DNA of 64,000 bases from Hyparrhenia diplandra (lineage: Eukaryota; Streptophyta; Magnoliopsida; Poales; Poaceae). Below the pieces are notes generated by a model that worked only from the letters and a program-made list of their open reading frames with translations, was not told the origin of the DNA and did not search any database. The translations under genes were made by a program, and so were the position numbers. This document shows, one piece after another, positions 1 through 11,220 of the stretch (positions are counted from its first letter, which is position 1; the number at the start of each line of letters is the position of its first letter). Location of the stretch: NCBI GenBank assembly GCA_015847255.1, contig JADLZK010013198.1, forward strand, positions 62,001-126,000, given 5' to 3'.

Positions 1-560
1 TCCTTCCTGGCCCGAGCTCGGCGGCGCTCACCCGCCGGCCGAGCCGCCGCCCGCCGCCGTATTGACGGCCGCGGCCAGGCCGGGCCGGGCTCTTTCTATG
101 CCGGGGAGGAATGGAGGGGAGGGAGGTCGAAGGCGGGAGCTCTCCACCCTAAAGCGACGGCAAGCGGCGGCGCCCCTAAATCGACGGCGAGGTGGTTGGC
201 GAGGTGAACGACGACGACGACGGCGCTGGGCGCGCGAGGAAGACGACGACCGAGCAGGCCTTGGGCTGGGCGGCCCACGACGCCCCGGTCGGCGTGGCGA
301 TTAGCGCCGACTGGTCGGCGCATAGTATTGCCGCACCTCCACGGCCCACCTCCCCCGATCCGATCCCGTATTGTTGTGTGCCGCAGCATGCAACGAGGTC
401 TGGCAGTGCCTCCATGCACGTCGTCGACGAGGTAGGTTCCACGACGGCCAACGGTGCCGGCATGGTGTGTCCTTCCCATCAATCTGATTTCTTTCTGATT
501 GCGGTTCCCATCGAATAGCAAATTTTGGTGGTGCGTTCCCGTTACAGAGTCAAACGCGCC
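1..560. other. GC-rich sequence with no recognised gene
   Basis: The first 500 bases are very GC-rich, with GAC/GGC-type runs (for example around positions 205-245). Several overlapping reading frames exist on both strands, none with a recognisable domain. After about position 500 the composition falls to ordinary intergenic values. It could be the edge of a GC-rich element cut by the window boundary or degraded genic sequence; I cannot choose. Confidence 0.3.
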
Positions 561-668
561 CTAACACACACAGAGGGACCACATAAATTCTAAGTTCGAG
601 ACAACGCAGCGGTGCGTGCAATTCGACCAACAAATCATACTACTACATTATACTACCACGTTGCAACA

Positions 669-848
669 TCATCCCAGTAGCTTGAGGAACTCTAATTTGA
701 ACGTGTCCACGTGCTTTTGCTGGAGCATGGACACGGACGCCTGCACCCCGTCGCCGTTCCTGGCGCGGACCAATGCCAGCTGCCCGTCGTGGCTCATCCT
801 GATGGGCTCCGTCCACCTCCGTCTCGACCACCTGAAGTTCGTACGGCC
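669..848 (-). pseudogene. BAHD acyltransferase C-terminal fragment
   Basis: Read on the minus strand this ends in a stop at 669-671. It encodes about 55 residues resembling the C-terminus of malonyltransferase-type BAHD enzymes: a degraded DFGWGRP block seen as NFRWSRRRW, followed by TEPIRMSHDGQ, a segment like GVQASVSM, and a tail like DTFKLEFLKLL. In BAHD proteins the DFGWG block precedes such a tail by about 35-50 residues, which fits. No upstream part (HXXXD half) is visible before about 850, so only the 3' end survives. It lies head-to-head with BAHD copy A and looks like a different BAHD subclass. Assignment rests on motif order, not on a search. Confidence 0.5.
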
Positions 849-1036
849 TGAAGCCCGACGATCCGCGTCGCCAAAATCCGCGGAAGGGACACGGATGGGC
901 TGGACCCGGGGTGTGCTTGGACGGGCTGAGCCGATAGCCCGGATGCAGAACAATATAAAACGATTAATAATTTCTTTAATTATCTGCTTTAGGATTCGTG
1001 CCAATTTTTTAAAAGGGAGTACCGGAGCAGTTGCCG

Positions 1037-1046
1037 TATATATATA
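1037..1046 (+). promoter_or_regulatory. Putative TATA box of BAHD copy A
   Basis: A TATATATATA run preceded by CCG and followed by CCAGGCAAAGC lies about 90 bases before the chosen ATG at 1133. This is a normal distance for a plant core promoter with a short leader. No comparable TATA run was seen immediately upstream of copies B and C. Confidence 0.45.
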
Positions 1047-1132
1047 CCAGGCAAAGCTCGGAGGTCGAGCCACAATATATGCTAGGTGTGTGCTTAGGTA
1101 GGTCTTACTCACGAAGTCGTCATTGTGTCCCC

Positions 1133-2591
1133 ATGAAGATCACCGTGCAGTCGAGCAAGGCCGTCAAGCCTGCCTACACAAGCAGCAATAATTCTCATCG
1201 TGACGGGGACATGGCTGCAACCATGGTCCTTCTGAGTGTGTTTGACAAGGTGAACTTCGACGACTTCATTTCTGGCATCCACGCCTTCCACCCGCCAGCT
1301 CCAACCAACGCCGTCCTCGAGGCAGGGCTCGCCAGGGCGCTAGCCGAGTACCGCGAGTGGGCTGGCCGACTCGCCGTCGACCCCATCACCGGCTGCCGTG
1401 CGATCCATCTCAGCGACGCCGGTGCGCGGTTTGTTGAGGCGACGGCCGACTTCACACTGGACAGCATCATGCCGCTGCATCCCCGGCCCGTGGTCCGGCG
1501 GCTGCACCCCCAGCGGCGACGGCGCCGAGGAGCTGATGCTGGTCCAGGTCACGAGGTTCGCGTGCGGCTCCCTCGTCGTGGGCCACACCATGCACCACGC
1601 CGTCGGTGACGGTCTCGCCATGGCCCGCTGCGTGGTCGCGTGGGGGCAGGCCACTCGTGGCGTCGCCATTGAACCCGTCCCTGTGCATGACCGGATATCC
1701 TTCTTCGTTCCGCGCGACCCGCCGCAGGTGGCCTTCGAGCACCGTGGCGCTGAGTTCAAGGCCCGAAGCGAGAAGGACGACGGCACGCGCTCCGGCGGCG
1801 ACGAGGTGATGACACACGTGGTGCGGTTCAGCCGGGAGTTCGTCTCAGAACTCAAGGCGCAGGCGTCCGAGGGCATGCCCGTTCCATTCAGCACGACGCA
1901 GTGCGTGGTGGCGCACCTATGGCGCTGCATCACGAAGGCGCGCGGGCTAGACGGTGGCCAGGCCACCCGCCTGCACATCGCTGTGAACGGGCGGGCGCGG
2001 ATGAGGCGCCCGCCGGTTCCGGAGGGGTACACAGGCAACGTCGTGCTCTGGGCGCACGCGTCCACTACTGCGCGCAACCTGCTCGCAGGGCCGCTCCAGC
2101 ACGCCTCCGAGCTCATCCGTCAGGAGGTGGACCGTATGGACGACGCCTACTTCAGGTCCTTCATCGACTTCGCGAGCTCCGGGGTCGTGGAAAAGGAGGG
2201 TCTGGTGACGGCGGCTGACACGGAAGAGACAACGCTGAGCCCGAATGTCGCGGTCTACTGCCTACAGAGGCTCCCGTTCTACGATCTGTACTTCGGCGGC
2301 GGCCAACAATTCTTGTTCATGCCCAGTTACCAACCAGTGGAGGGCGTCGTCTACATCTTGCCGGCATCCAACTCCGACCTGAGTGACGGGAGCGCGGAGG
2401 CGCATGTGTCTCTCTTCACCCATGCCATGGACGCATTCAAAGATTGTTGCTACTCGATGGCATCTGAAGTCACTAATACACGAATACTTACGGTACCGGT
2501 TCGTAACCCTCCTTTAGTCCCGGTTTCTCAAGGGATTGCCCATCCGGAACTAAAGGTCCCCTTTAGTCTCGGTTTGGGCAAACAAGAATAA
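1133..2591 (+). pseudogene. BAHD hydroxycinnamoyl-CoA amine acyltransferase-like, copy A (frameshifted, 3' end replaced by CACTA)
   Basis: This is a BAHD acyltransferase of the agmatine/tryptamine hydroxycinnamoyltransferase type, a cytosolic family that joins hydroxycinnamoyl-CoA to an amine. The N-terminus MKITVQSSKAVKP matches the family start, which is why 1133 is chosen. Frame 2 runs to RRLHP near 1510. The protein then continues one frame over (SGDGAEELM) because a CCCCC run holds one extra base relative to copy C. The catalytic HHAVGDG is intact at about 1592-1612. The FGGG block follows YDLY, so the usual Asp of DFG is Tyr. Family similarity ends at about 2470 (CYSMASEV), where a CACTA element begins. 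The frame reads about 40 residues into the element and stops at 2589-2591. Sequence directly across the element would give a stop within four codons. It is clearly divergent from B and C. Confidence 0.85.
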
Positions 2592-2653
2592 AGCGGCATC
2601 TCTAGTCCCAGTTTTTACTACGAACCGGGACTAACTGATTTTGGGTGCCGGAC

Positions 2654-2828
2654 CTCTATATCCACATTTTTGTTTTGATTTTGATTTCTAATATTTGTTT
2701 TTTCTTATTTCAGTTTTTGTTTCTTTGAAATTACAAAGAGCTCTATATCCACATTTTTGTTTTGATTTTGATTTCTAATATTTGTTTTTTTCTTATTTCA
2801 GTTTTTGTTTCTTTGAAATTACAAAGAG
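2654..2828. repeat. Tandem duplication of an 87-base unit inside the CACTA element
   Basis: Two adjacent copies, 2654-2740 and 2741-2828, each begin CTCTATATCCACATTTTTG and end ATTACAAAGAG. They differ by about one T in a T-run. It is a recent local duplication in the element's left part. Confidence 0.9.
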
Positions 2829-3972
2829 TAGACCGCCAATTCACGAGTTAGTTACACAAATAAAAGTATATATCTAAGAAAGTCATTACACACAAGACGT
2901 CTCCATCTCCAAAGTCATTAATCCAAACGAAGTCATTACAAATAAATTTTGAAAAATTAAGAACAATTTTATTACAACTAACAACAGGACTAACTCAAAC
3001 TCCGAAAACTTCTTGACGTCGTACCATATGCTTCGAGAAGTGTAGATCATGGATTTCATACAAACAAACACAAATGATGTAGTTCAATGTATTTATTAGT
3101 ACACTCTCCCGTGCTTCACAAGACCGTTAACAAGGTCTACTCACTATAATGAGCAGTGGTCCAGAATTTCCTCTAGTCACCATATTCTTGTTCCTGGATC
3201 CCCTCTGTAGTGAGAACAGCTTTATCAAATTGCCATGTATAATCACCCAATTGATAAAATGCTTGGTTTACAATGGCTTTAAAAAAGTGGCATAGATAGA
3301 TAAACATTAAAATGAATCAAAATTTGGATGATATAAGTCATGAAACTAACCACATAATTTATGTTGTTGGCATAAATAGATTCACAAAATGTCATAATAT
3401 CATGGTGAAGGCCCACTTCCAAAGCTCGATTCTATGGAGGAGTATGTTGGAATACCCAATCCTATCAAGTGCCTTCAAACCTTCTTGCACAACATATTTT
3501 TACGCGCTAATAATGTAAAATTGGCCACTTCCCATCCGTGATATGTATAGGATTTGACCTTATTGGTTACCATCCCTGGCTAGAATGGTGAAACCAACTC
3601 GACACTTGAAATGTCCATTCTCCAAAGGTTTTATGTCAACTTGAACGTTGTCAACCCCAAAATATTGAAGTGTCTCTTTGAACCATGGTATAGAATGAAT
3701 TGTCTACATTTAACAAGTATATATCAGAACAAAAATATGCTTGGATATCAGTACAAAATGTCGGTATCTCTTTAAACTATGGTATACATAGCTATTACTT
3801 ACTATGCTTGGATATATATAGGAAGTTTGCCCCGGCAATGTTGGTTCGAAGCCCAATTCAATTGCATAGTTAGGCGGCACATCCGGTATAGGTAGGTTTG
3901 CAACCATCTACGCTCCTAAATATATGTTTGTTTTTAGAGTTGTGTTACATAATACTAGCAACAATGCAAGGG

Positions 3973-4600
3973 TTAGTAGAAATTAGTAACAAATAAAATA
4001 TTTTTTTGTGGAGGATGACGGCGGTGGACTAACAACAAAGTATATGTATCGGCGTGGAGGATGATGGCGGTTGTGCGGCGGTGACATGGAGGACGGCGGC
4101 GTGGGCGGTCAGCGGCAGATGACATGGAGGACGTCGACACAGAGCGACGTGGGAGTGGGCGGCGTGGGCGGACGGCGGCGGTGGCGCGAGAGAGCGGCGA
4201 GGGCGTGGGCGGCGCAAAAGGATGACGGCGGCGGCGGAGAGAGCGACAGGCGTGGGCGGTGCGGAGGGACGGCGAGGGCGTGGACGGGCGAGGAGGGCGG
4301 CGAGGGCGTGGATGGCGCGAGGAGGACAACGAGGGCATGGGCGGGCGAGAGGGCGATGGGGTCGGTGCGGGCGACGAGGTGTGGACGGAGGAGAGGACAA
4401 GAACGTCGCCGGCACAGCGGACAAGATTTGGAGGTTTAGGGTTCATCCAATTTGTATTTCTATGGATTTAGTATCGGGTTGCAACCCAACTCGGGAATGA
4501 CAACCCTTTAGTCCGGGTTCCACCACGGCCCGGGACTAAGCCCTACCCTTGGTTTAAGCCACAACCCAGGATTAAGCCAAAATTTTGGCGCGCTCCCAAA
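3973..4600. other. GC-rich GGCGG-repeat island within the CACTA element
   Basis: A 450-base stretch of GGCG/GGGCG-rich sequence interrupts otherwise AT-rich CACTA DNA and is followed by a cluster of TAGTCCGGG / CCCGGGACTAAG motifs at 4500-4580. It has open frames on both strands but of low-complexity Arg/Gly/Ala or Pro/Ser composition, which I do not regard as genes. It could be a captured promoter or CpG-rich exon, or an expanded simple repeat. Confidence 0.4.
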
Positions 4601-4882
4601 ACCCTCTCGTTTTTTTTTCTTTTGTTTCCGGGACTATGTTTTTTTCCGTTTTTAATACATGGAAGTCCTCTAAAACAATTTTTTTATCGACATCATTTCA
4701 TACCCCCCAAAAAAATAGATGTTTTGGTTTCTAAAAATCTAGAGTCACACATAATAAATTACATATATACATCAAAACAAATTATCATTTCTATAAATAG
4801 ATGCACTTTAATGAAAACAAATTATCATTTATCATAAGCGCACAATAAATTACATATACATCAAAAAAATACTTGAAAAAAA

Positions 4883-5450
4883 GATTACATGTATAATAAC
4901 AAAGATCTTTATTCAAATAGATCAATGTTATTATCAAAGTGTACAAACACATCAAAATTTAACCACCATGAGTAGAACTCTTGTAGCATCTTACAACAAA
5001 GATTTGTCGAGGCGACCCACGGGGCGAGAATCACGCCCAAATGATAATAGGTTGGGAAGGTACATTTGGAAGTTACCTACAAAGAAGTTTATTAATTCTT
5101 CTAAAAAGTTCATTAGTTCTTCTAAGAAGTTCATTAGTTTTTAAAAAAATTCATTAGTAAACTTCTTTGGAGTTTTCGACATTACTCTATCTTCAATAGA
5201 ACTCTTCTAGCATCTATTGTGATAACCAAGATATATATGATAACAAAAGATATATATTAATTAAACATAAATTACATTTATGATAACCAAAATCTTAAAA
5301 AAAAATTACATATATGATAACAAAGGACCTTGAAAAAAAGTTACATATATGATAACAAAGACCTTTATAAGATTAGGTCAATGTTATCATCAAAGTGTAC
5401 AAACACATTAAAAAATAAACTACCTCAATAGATCTCTTGTAGCATCTAAC
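4883..5450. repeat. Pair of ~110-base direct repeats inside the CACTA element
   Basis: A segment at 4883-4994 running from a TTACATGTATAATAAC motif to a GTAGCATCTTAC motif recurs in diverged form at 5341-5450. Shorter TGATAACAAAG pieces lie between (5228-5360). This is the repeat-array organisation common in CACTA interiors. Confidence 0.6.
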
Positions 5451-6501
5451 TATAGAGAATATCACTGAGGAAGTCAAATTGAGTATTAGGAGGTTATGAC
5501 ACCGTCTATACCTGATGCACTTTGCCGCTACGATCTTGAACGACACCGGTGCCCAATAGTTGAGAGCAAAGCTATAGCATCCACATCCACTATCGACATC
5601 ACTCCGGAGGAGATCCACATATTGATACGATCTTCTCTACTTTGAGGATGTCATATCTCTTATGAAATGTAAATCCGAGTCTCACGACTTTGCTAATCTC
5701 ACGGCTTTTCTAACCTTCCTCATTTCTCTATAATCGTGAGACCTCTTCTAGCATCTATTGTGTGCACTATTTTGGTGGACTATGACATATAACGATATCT
5801 GCATATGGAGGGCTTTCTCCCAAAAAAAGAGGTCATATCTATGTGTACAAAACATGGGCAAACATAGAAAATGTGTCAAGATACATTACAACCATCATAT
5901 TAAATGTGTCTAGATAATGTGTAAAGATACATAATGAATACTAAATGTTGTATAATAAATAAAAAACACCATGAAAACACATTTATATGTCTATGAATAG
6001 AATATGGAATGATCTACACATTTACCATTGAAAGATTGGAAGATGAAGTAGCAAACCTTCACAATATGTAGATGAATCTCACTACCTTGAGCAAGAACTC
6101 TACTGTCCCACATCGATGTACATATGCAAGCGGCAAAAGAGTAATAATTGAGCTATGTTGGACCGTTGGGGAGGGGGGGGACGGGGGTTACATATAGGGC
6201 AAACTTTCAATCCCGGTTGATCTTTATAACCGGGACTAAATGATGGACCACTAGTTCTGGGTTCAGCCACAACCCGGGATAAACTATCGTAGTCCTAGTT
6301 TGCAACAACAACCAGGATTAAAACTCTACCTCTAGTCCCGGTTTGAACCACGCACCGAGTTCTAAAGGTCCATGCTCTAAAAAGCCTGCTCCACTATCCG
6401 TTGGGCAGGAGTGGTGCAGGGGATTTTAGTCCCAGTTGGAGGTATCAACTGGGACTAGTTCCTTCTTTAGTCATGGGACCAAAATTGTTTCTCTACTAGT
6501 G

Positions 6502-7060
6502 AGTCCTTCACTAATTAAATCAAGCTATAATGCATGCACACATTGTATTTGTAATAAGTCCACGCACCACATGCATGTTTATTATCATGGAAAAAAGGTT
6601 GAATAGAACGAAAAGAATTTCGCCGTCCTTAAAATACGCGTAAATAAAATACCCACGAAACAATATCCACTTAAGGCCACATTTGGAAGCCAATGTATTG
6701 GAGTGTATCGGGCCTCAAACACGCCTCTCATGGATCACAACCCATGTCGGGGTGAGCTCCTCACGCTCGGCCGAAAATTGCATTTGGTTGTGCGAGTAAT
6801 GGAATGGGTCACGCCGTGATCCATGTTAATCCATGCGTGTGAGAAAAAATCTCCACCTGAGGAGCGGAATCGCAACCACGCACGTGGGCGCTCGTGTCCT
6901 TTGAGTTGTTCACCGTCGTGCGCTTCTAGTTGTGCGCCGCCTCCCCAGCGGCATCGACCCGACCGCCTCCATGTTAAGTCCGGATACCAAGTCTCCTTCC
7001 CCTGTCTCGTCCTCCGCCTCATCTCATCTCCATTCCCGTTCTCCTCCCTATCCATTTTCT
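6502..7060. other. Former 3' flank of copy A, no gene seen
   Basis: This follows the CACTA element and begins with its AGT duplication, so it is the original downstream flank of BAHD copy A. Position 6514-6516 supplies the TAA that copy A would have reached without the insertion. I see no coding domain or clear element ends here. Confidence 0.4.
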
Positions 7061-8330
7061 AGGGTTCTCGATGGCGAAGGCGGCTGCTACCAGCTTACTT
7101 TAGCCATGGCTATAGTTGCTCCAGGTACATATATATGTTCTCCTTTCCCGTACGGATCCAATCTAGCTTGGACTATGGTGCCACATGGTTGGGCTGGCTT
7201 GATGCCCGGAGAGTGGGTGACAATGTCAGGCGTTGCCATCGTGGAGTTGATGATCATGGTGGTAGTATTGGGGATCTGCAGTGTGTTGATCTCTGGTGTA
7301 CCTAGATCTATATGGATGTTGAAGTGTTGCTCTCATCGAAGATCTTGTTGAACTTCGATTTCCAATCATCGAGGGCCTAGCTAAGGTTGTTGGTGGTGTC
7401 CCCTTGGGATTTGCGGCGGGTTCAATGCGGTCAATGCCGCCTTCATGTTGGCTACGTTCGTGTTGATCTCATTGAAGTACTTATCGCAGGTTGGTGGAGA
7501 AGATTGTCTTCCGCTTCTTAATTTCAGTGGTCATGGTGGTGTTGGCCAAGGGTGCCCATATGATCAAATTGGACTCACGATACTAGATGTTAGAGGTTTA
7601 TTTGGGGGTCATCGGCGGCGTAGCTCAACGGTGCTAGGGTAGTAGGGCGTGGAAACGAGGGGTGTAGAAGGCACCGGCGCTAGGGCAAACAACAACATTG
7701 GCGACACGTGGGAGAGGGAGAGACGGAGATGGTGGCTAGGGTTTAGGAGAGAGAGAGAGAGGCGCAGAGAGAGAAATAGAGAAGAAACCATGGGAATGGG
7801 ATAAAACCTTTCGGCTATTTCTTTCTTGATTTGCAAATGATGATATGTAGCTAGTATTTATAGTACCAACGAGACTTCATTCCTAAGCAACCTCGGAGAT
7901 CCTTTTCGGATTTGGATTCACCTTTCCTAATGAACTCAAACACAATCTCTTATCTAACCATCTCTTTTCTAATCTACTAGGACTTGATATGCAATTGTTG
8001 CGACAATGCGAGTTAGGGGTGGCTGCCCTCCACCCTCTTAGGCCCTTACTAGCCCATTAATTCCGCCATATATTGCGGCCCCACATTGTACGTGTTACAT
8101 GTTCTTTCTAGGCGGTGCAGCCTTGACTTGTATGAATCTCATCCTAGCTTATTAACTGAATCTATATTAGTTCGGTTAGACAATTTCGACTAGCCAATCC
8201 GGACAAGACCTGGTTTACATGGTGAACTTCTCAAATTCAGGTTCTCTCGCATCGGTCAAAATTTTAGTGCAAACTAGTAGAGCGGATACCAAAACTGTCC
8301 CACTAAATGGCCTTGAGCCATCTCTAAAAA
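7061..8330 (-). mobile_element. Possible degraded minus-strand LTR retrotransposon
   Basis: Read on the minus strand, about 8000-7800 resembles the promoter part of an LTR: a CTATAAATAC motif is followed by a leader with CT repeats. From about 7640 to 7300 there are short gag-like coiled peptides (for example NTNVANMKAALTALN) broken by stops. There are no defined ends, target duplications or conserved pol domains, so this is a weak composite call. An alternative is unrelated degraded repeats. Confidence 0.28.
7747..7761. repeat. GA microsatellite
   Basis: A short (GA)n run lies in the putative leader of the degraded minus-strand element. Confidence 0.7.
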
Positions 8331-9805
8331 GGTTGGCTATGGTAATGGTGGTCGGTGTTGATGGTGGATAGCGTCAACTTTTTTTACTATTAAATAAACA
8401 TAATAAATGATTTAAATAGAATAAGAACACTAGATAGGGTTTATACTAATGATTTCCATGAGTTGTGTGAATTTGTGATCTTTACAGGAATACAGAGAAA
8501 ATACCAAGGAATAGCTACGTACAAATCAACACTTTGAATCACGATCATTAGTACAAATCGAAAGGATCTAAAAGACACTAAAAGACACCACGCCTACATT
8601 AGGGCCCACCTGGCAGTGAGCCAGGGCAGCCGCCCTATCAAGTGAAGCCACGTCTCTGCTTCAAAAATCTTCCTACAACCGACCTTTAGATCCAATCTAA
8701 GCCGTCCAATGAAGTCGTTTTGATCCAAGGGCTGAGGTTGATCCCAAGAGGCTATAAAGCAAAGCGCAAACCACACCCCCGAAACCCTAATTCGATGCGA
8801 TAATTGGGATCATTATCAGAGATCAAGTCATCCAGAGCCACAAACCCTAGTTCTTCAGAGTAGTTCTAGTTCTAGAGAGATGCTACATAGTAGTAGATTA
8901 GAAGGAGATCAAGTCTAAGAAGGCTTCGACTTCAGATCTTTCAAGGTATTCTATAGGTATTTTTATATCTTTTGCTATCTTTACTCAAGTTTACTTATGA
9001 CATTGTGCTTTTATTTTTATTATATTATTATTTCTTCCAATGTTTATTGTTTGCTTCAATATGTCTAGTAGAGTAAGGTATTTGTTATGGATTTCATAGT
9101 TAGGATTGTATATCCCTCATCTTATATTGTATATCCCTCATCTTATAACGTGTAAGATTGGTGTTATAAATTATGTAAGCATGGCGCTTAGATATGTTAT
9201 ATCTCGCAAATGCCCACTATATGCTAAGTCATGTGGTAGATCATAGGGATGACAACCCTATTGAGTCCTTTGTAATCCTTCCTCCACACATAGTCAACGA
9301 CGTAACATGTGTTGCGTCGAAGGTGAAGATATTATTATTATATCCTCCTTAATTGATGTTCCTTAAGTATGACATGAAGTAATGATGCTAACAATGATAA
9401 CTAGCTAGATGTTTGCACTAATTATGGTAAACCATAACTTGTGACGATAGTTACTCTATAGTAAGTGTTTCTTATATTATTCCATGTTAATTCTTAGACT
9501 AGAATACTCTATTGTTTATTTATCTTATCATCATGATGTTTAATTGTTACTATGCATTTCAATTATAACTAGACCTTCTAAGTGGTAGAATATAAATGGC
9601 AACCTTTGATAATACTCTAACTAAAATGCGACAATTAGGATAATTATCCGTTAGCTTGTAAAACCTATGTTATATGTTTATTTATTTATCTTATTTTATA
9701 TTATTTTCTCCATGGTCTTATATAATAGTGTTTATGTCATATATATATTTCTAGTTTCATAGTTTGGGATGACAACTAATTTAATCTCACAACTACAAGT
9801 GTAGG
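8331..9805 (+). other. AT-rich LTR-like sequence, unclassified
   Basis: There is a TATA-like GGCTATAAAGC at 8750-8760, then a leader-like stretch (CCCGAAACCCTAATTCG, CTAGTTCTAGTTCTAGAG) and long AT-rich sequence. A 22-base direct duplication of a TTGTATATCCCTCAT unit lies at about 9108-9145. The order TATA, leader, AT-rich tail resembles part of an LTR or its 5' untranslated region, but I found no paired LTR, primer site or protein domain. No host gene is supported. Confidence 0.3.
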
Positions 9806-10322
9806 TGTCGCGACACAAGACCGGCCTAGCCTAGAGGGGGCGGGCGTCCCCATTTGGGCAAGCCGGCCCATGAGAAGAGGCGGGCGCGCCCTGTGGGGCA
9901 CCCCCCCCCCCCCGTCCCGTCGTGTTCGATTTGGATTAGGATTAGGACTTTTGGTGTGCGGGAGATATTCCAATCTATAAGGAAATCTCCTATTAGGAAA
10001 AGAATAAGAGTTTGCTTGTAAAAGGTATTAGGAAATATAAGGAAAACCTTTAGAGATTGCTTGAGATACAAGTCCCATAGGAGGGCTATATAAATAAGGA
10101 GGATGTAATATTTTAGGGACAAGCAAATAAAGGAAAAGGAAAATATTCCCTGCTCTTGCTCTCCAGCCCCGGCCGCCGCCTCGTCCCGCCCTGCGTCTTT
10201 GCATGCCGCCGCCTCCGCCCCGTGCAGCGTTGCCCTAGGGCAGCCACCTAACGTGCCACCATCGTCGGCGCCGGCGCCACCGTGTTGCCGCCCCCCCTCC
10301 CCATCGTGGTTTGTGACGATGC
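9806..10322 (+). mobile_element. 5' LTR of Gypsy-2
   Basis: The segment starts TGTCGCGACAC at 9806. It shares its body with the partial LTR at 63464-64000, including GGAGATATTCCAATCTATAAGGAA-like blocks, CTTGTAAAAGGTATT, the TATA box GGGCTATATAAATAAGGAGGATGTAAT and AGGGACAAGCAA(A)TAAAG. It is followed directly by a tRNA-type primer site and a gag start, which identifies it as the 5' LTR. The right edge (10316-10322) is imprecise because the expected terminal CA is degraded. Confidence 0.7.
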
Positions 10323-10337
10323 TGGTATCCGGAGACC
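10323..10337 (+). promoter_or_regulatory. Primer-binding site of Gypsy-2
   Basis: TGGTATCCGGAGACC resembles the initiator tRNA-Met complement (TGGTATCAGAGC) used by many plant LTR elements. It lies between the LTR and the gag ATG at 10383. Confidence 0.55.
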
Positions 10338-10382
10338 AGGACAATTCCCACCACCAATGGCTCCAAGAACACCAGCTTCTCC

Positions 10383-10750
10383 ATGGCTCTCAAGCAACTC
10401 CTCGATAACAACTTCATCAAGATCAATAGCCGCTTCGACGAAATTGAAGCATGCCTTCATCGCATGGAGCACGTCTATGCCAACCCCAATATCAATCCAC
10501 CTCCACTACGCTCCACCATGGCCGCCGACGCTGGCCAGGAGGCGCTCCCAGGCGCCACCCCCGCCCCCATTGACGCCATCGACAACGACATCGACCTCAT
10601 CATCCTCCCGCCGGATGCAACCAACGACGTCAATCAAGTTAATACCCCAACCATCCTTGACATCACCATGGGCGACATCTCGACTCCATCACTGCGGCTG
10701 CCGAGGCGCTTTTGAGGCGGCTAAGACGTGGCGCCACCGGTGGCGCTTGA
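10383..10750 (+). pseudogene. Gypsy-2 gag, N-terminal part only
   Basis: The reading frame begins MALKQLLDNNFIKINSRF and looks like the helical, variable N-terminal region of a Gypsy gag, ending in an acidic/Pro-Thr stretch (IDAIDNDIDL, NTPTILDITM). The frame stops around 10715 here. In the duplicate at 45212-45355 it stays open to LVALEDL and a stop, so the local frame differs by indels. The conserved gag core, CCHC knuckle and pol are not here; matching later parts appear at about 20990-21107 and from 60207. It is therefore the front half of an element whose gag is interrupted by the BAHD-containing unit. Confidence 0.6.
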
Positions 10751-11220
10751 AGATCTCTAGTTTAGTTTTGGCTAATTAGTGACATCCTTAGGACTAATCT
10801 CTCGATGCTAAATGTTTGATTAGATTGTTGATTGGTCAAGGTATTGGTGGAGCATGGAGGTCATGGTAGAAGGATTGAGGTAATCCAAAAGATGATCAAG
10901 TGCTCACGTGGCGAGGAATTGCGATCGAGGTGATCAAATGGGCTCAAGGTGAAGGTATACCATTAAGGCCATTTTGATTTCACACTCAAGACACCATAGA
11001 GGGTGTGAGTGGTTTAGGATCGATAGTTGGACTACAAAGAGGGAAAACGTCGGCAACATCGATCCTCATATGCCTCTAGGTTCAACAATCATATGCATGC
11101 ATTATTAACATAGAGAGCTAACCCGTCCTTCAAAATTGATTGTAAAAATGCTAACACACGAGCACATGGTGATGTACACATGGTCGTGTTGGCACATTTG
11201 CGAAGGCGGTCGTGTTACCA
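10751..11220. mobile_element. Fragment related to the LTR of the 29.5-39.9 kb element
   Basis: The stretch GTAAAAATGCTAACACACGAGCACATGGTGATGTACAC with GTGTTGGCACATTTGCGAAGG (11141-11205) closely resembles the LTR blocks at 30160-30230 and 38285-38350 of the gag-only LTR element. The surrounding 400 bases are consistent with an older, diverged LTR copy of that family. Ends are undefined. Confidence 0.4.

Larger units (their letters stand above)
2471..6501. mobile_element. CACTA (En/Spm-type) DNA transposon, non-autonomous
   Basis: The element starts with CACTAATACA at 2471 and ends with the complement TCTACTAGTG at 6501. It is flanked by the 3-base duplication AGT at 2468-2470 and 6502-6504, as expected for CACTA elements. 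Subterminal regions carry many copies of TTTAGTCCCGGTT or its complement (about 2510-2640 and 6210-6480), typical of grass CACTA families. No transposase-like frame is visible in its 4031 bases. It inserted at the very end of BAHD copy A. Extra subterminal-type motifs near 4500-4600 suggest internal rearrangement or a nested relative. Confidence 0.9.

Noticed and set aside
4029..4439. Arg/Gly- and Pro/Ser-rich frames on both strands as small proteins
   Set aside because: Both strands are open simply because of GGC-repeat composition inside the CACTA element.
9900..9914. Run of 14 C as a structural motif
   Set aside because: A homopolymer in a GC-rich LTR segment whose length is likely unreliable; the 3' LTR does not preserve it.
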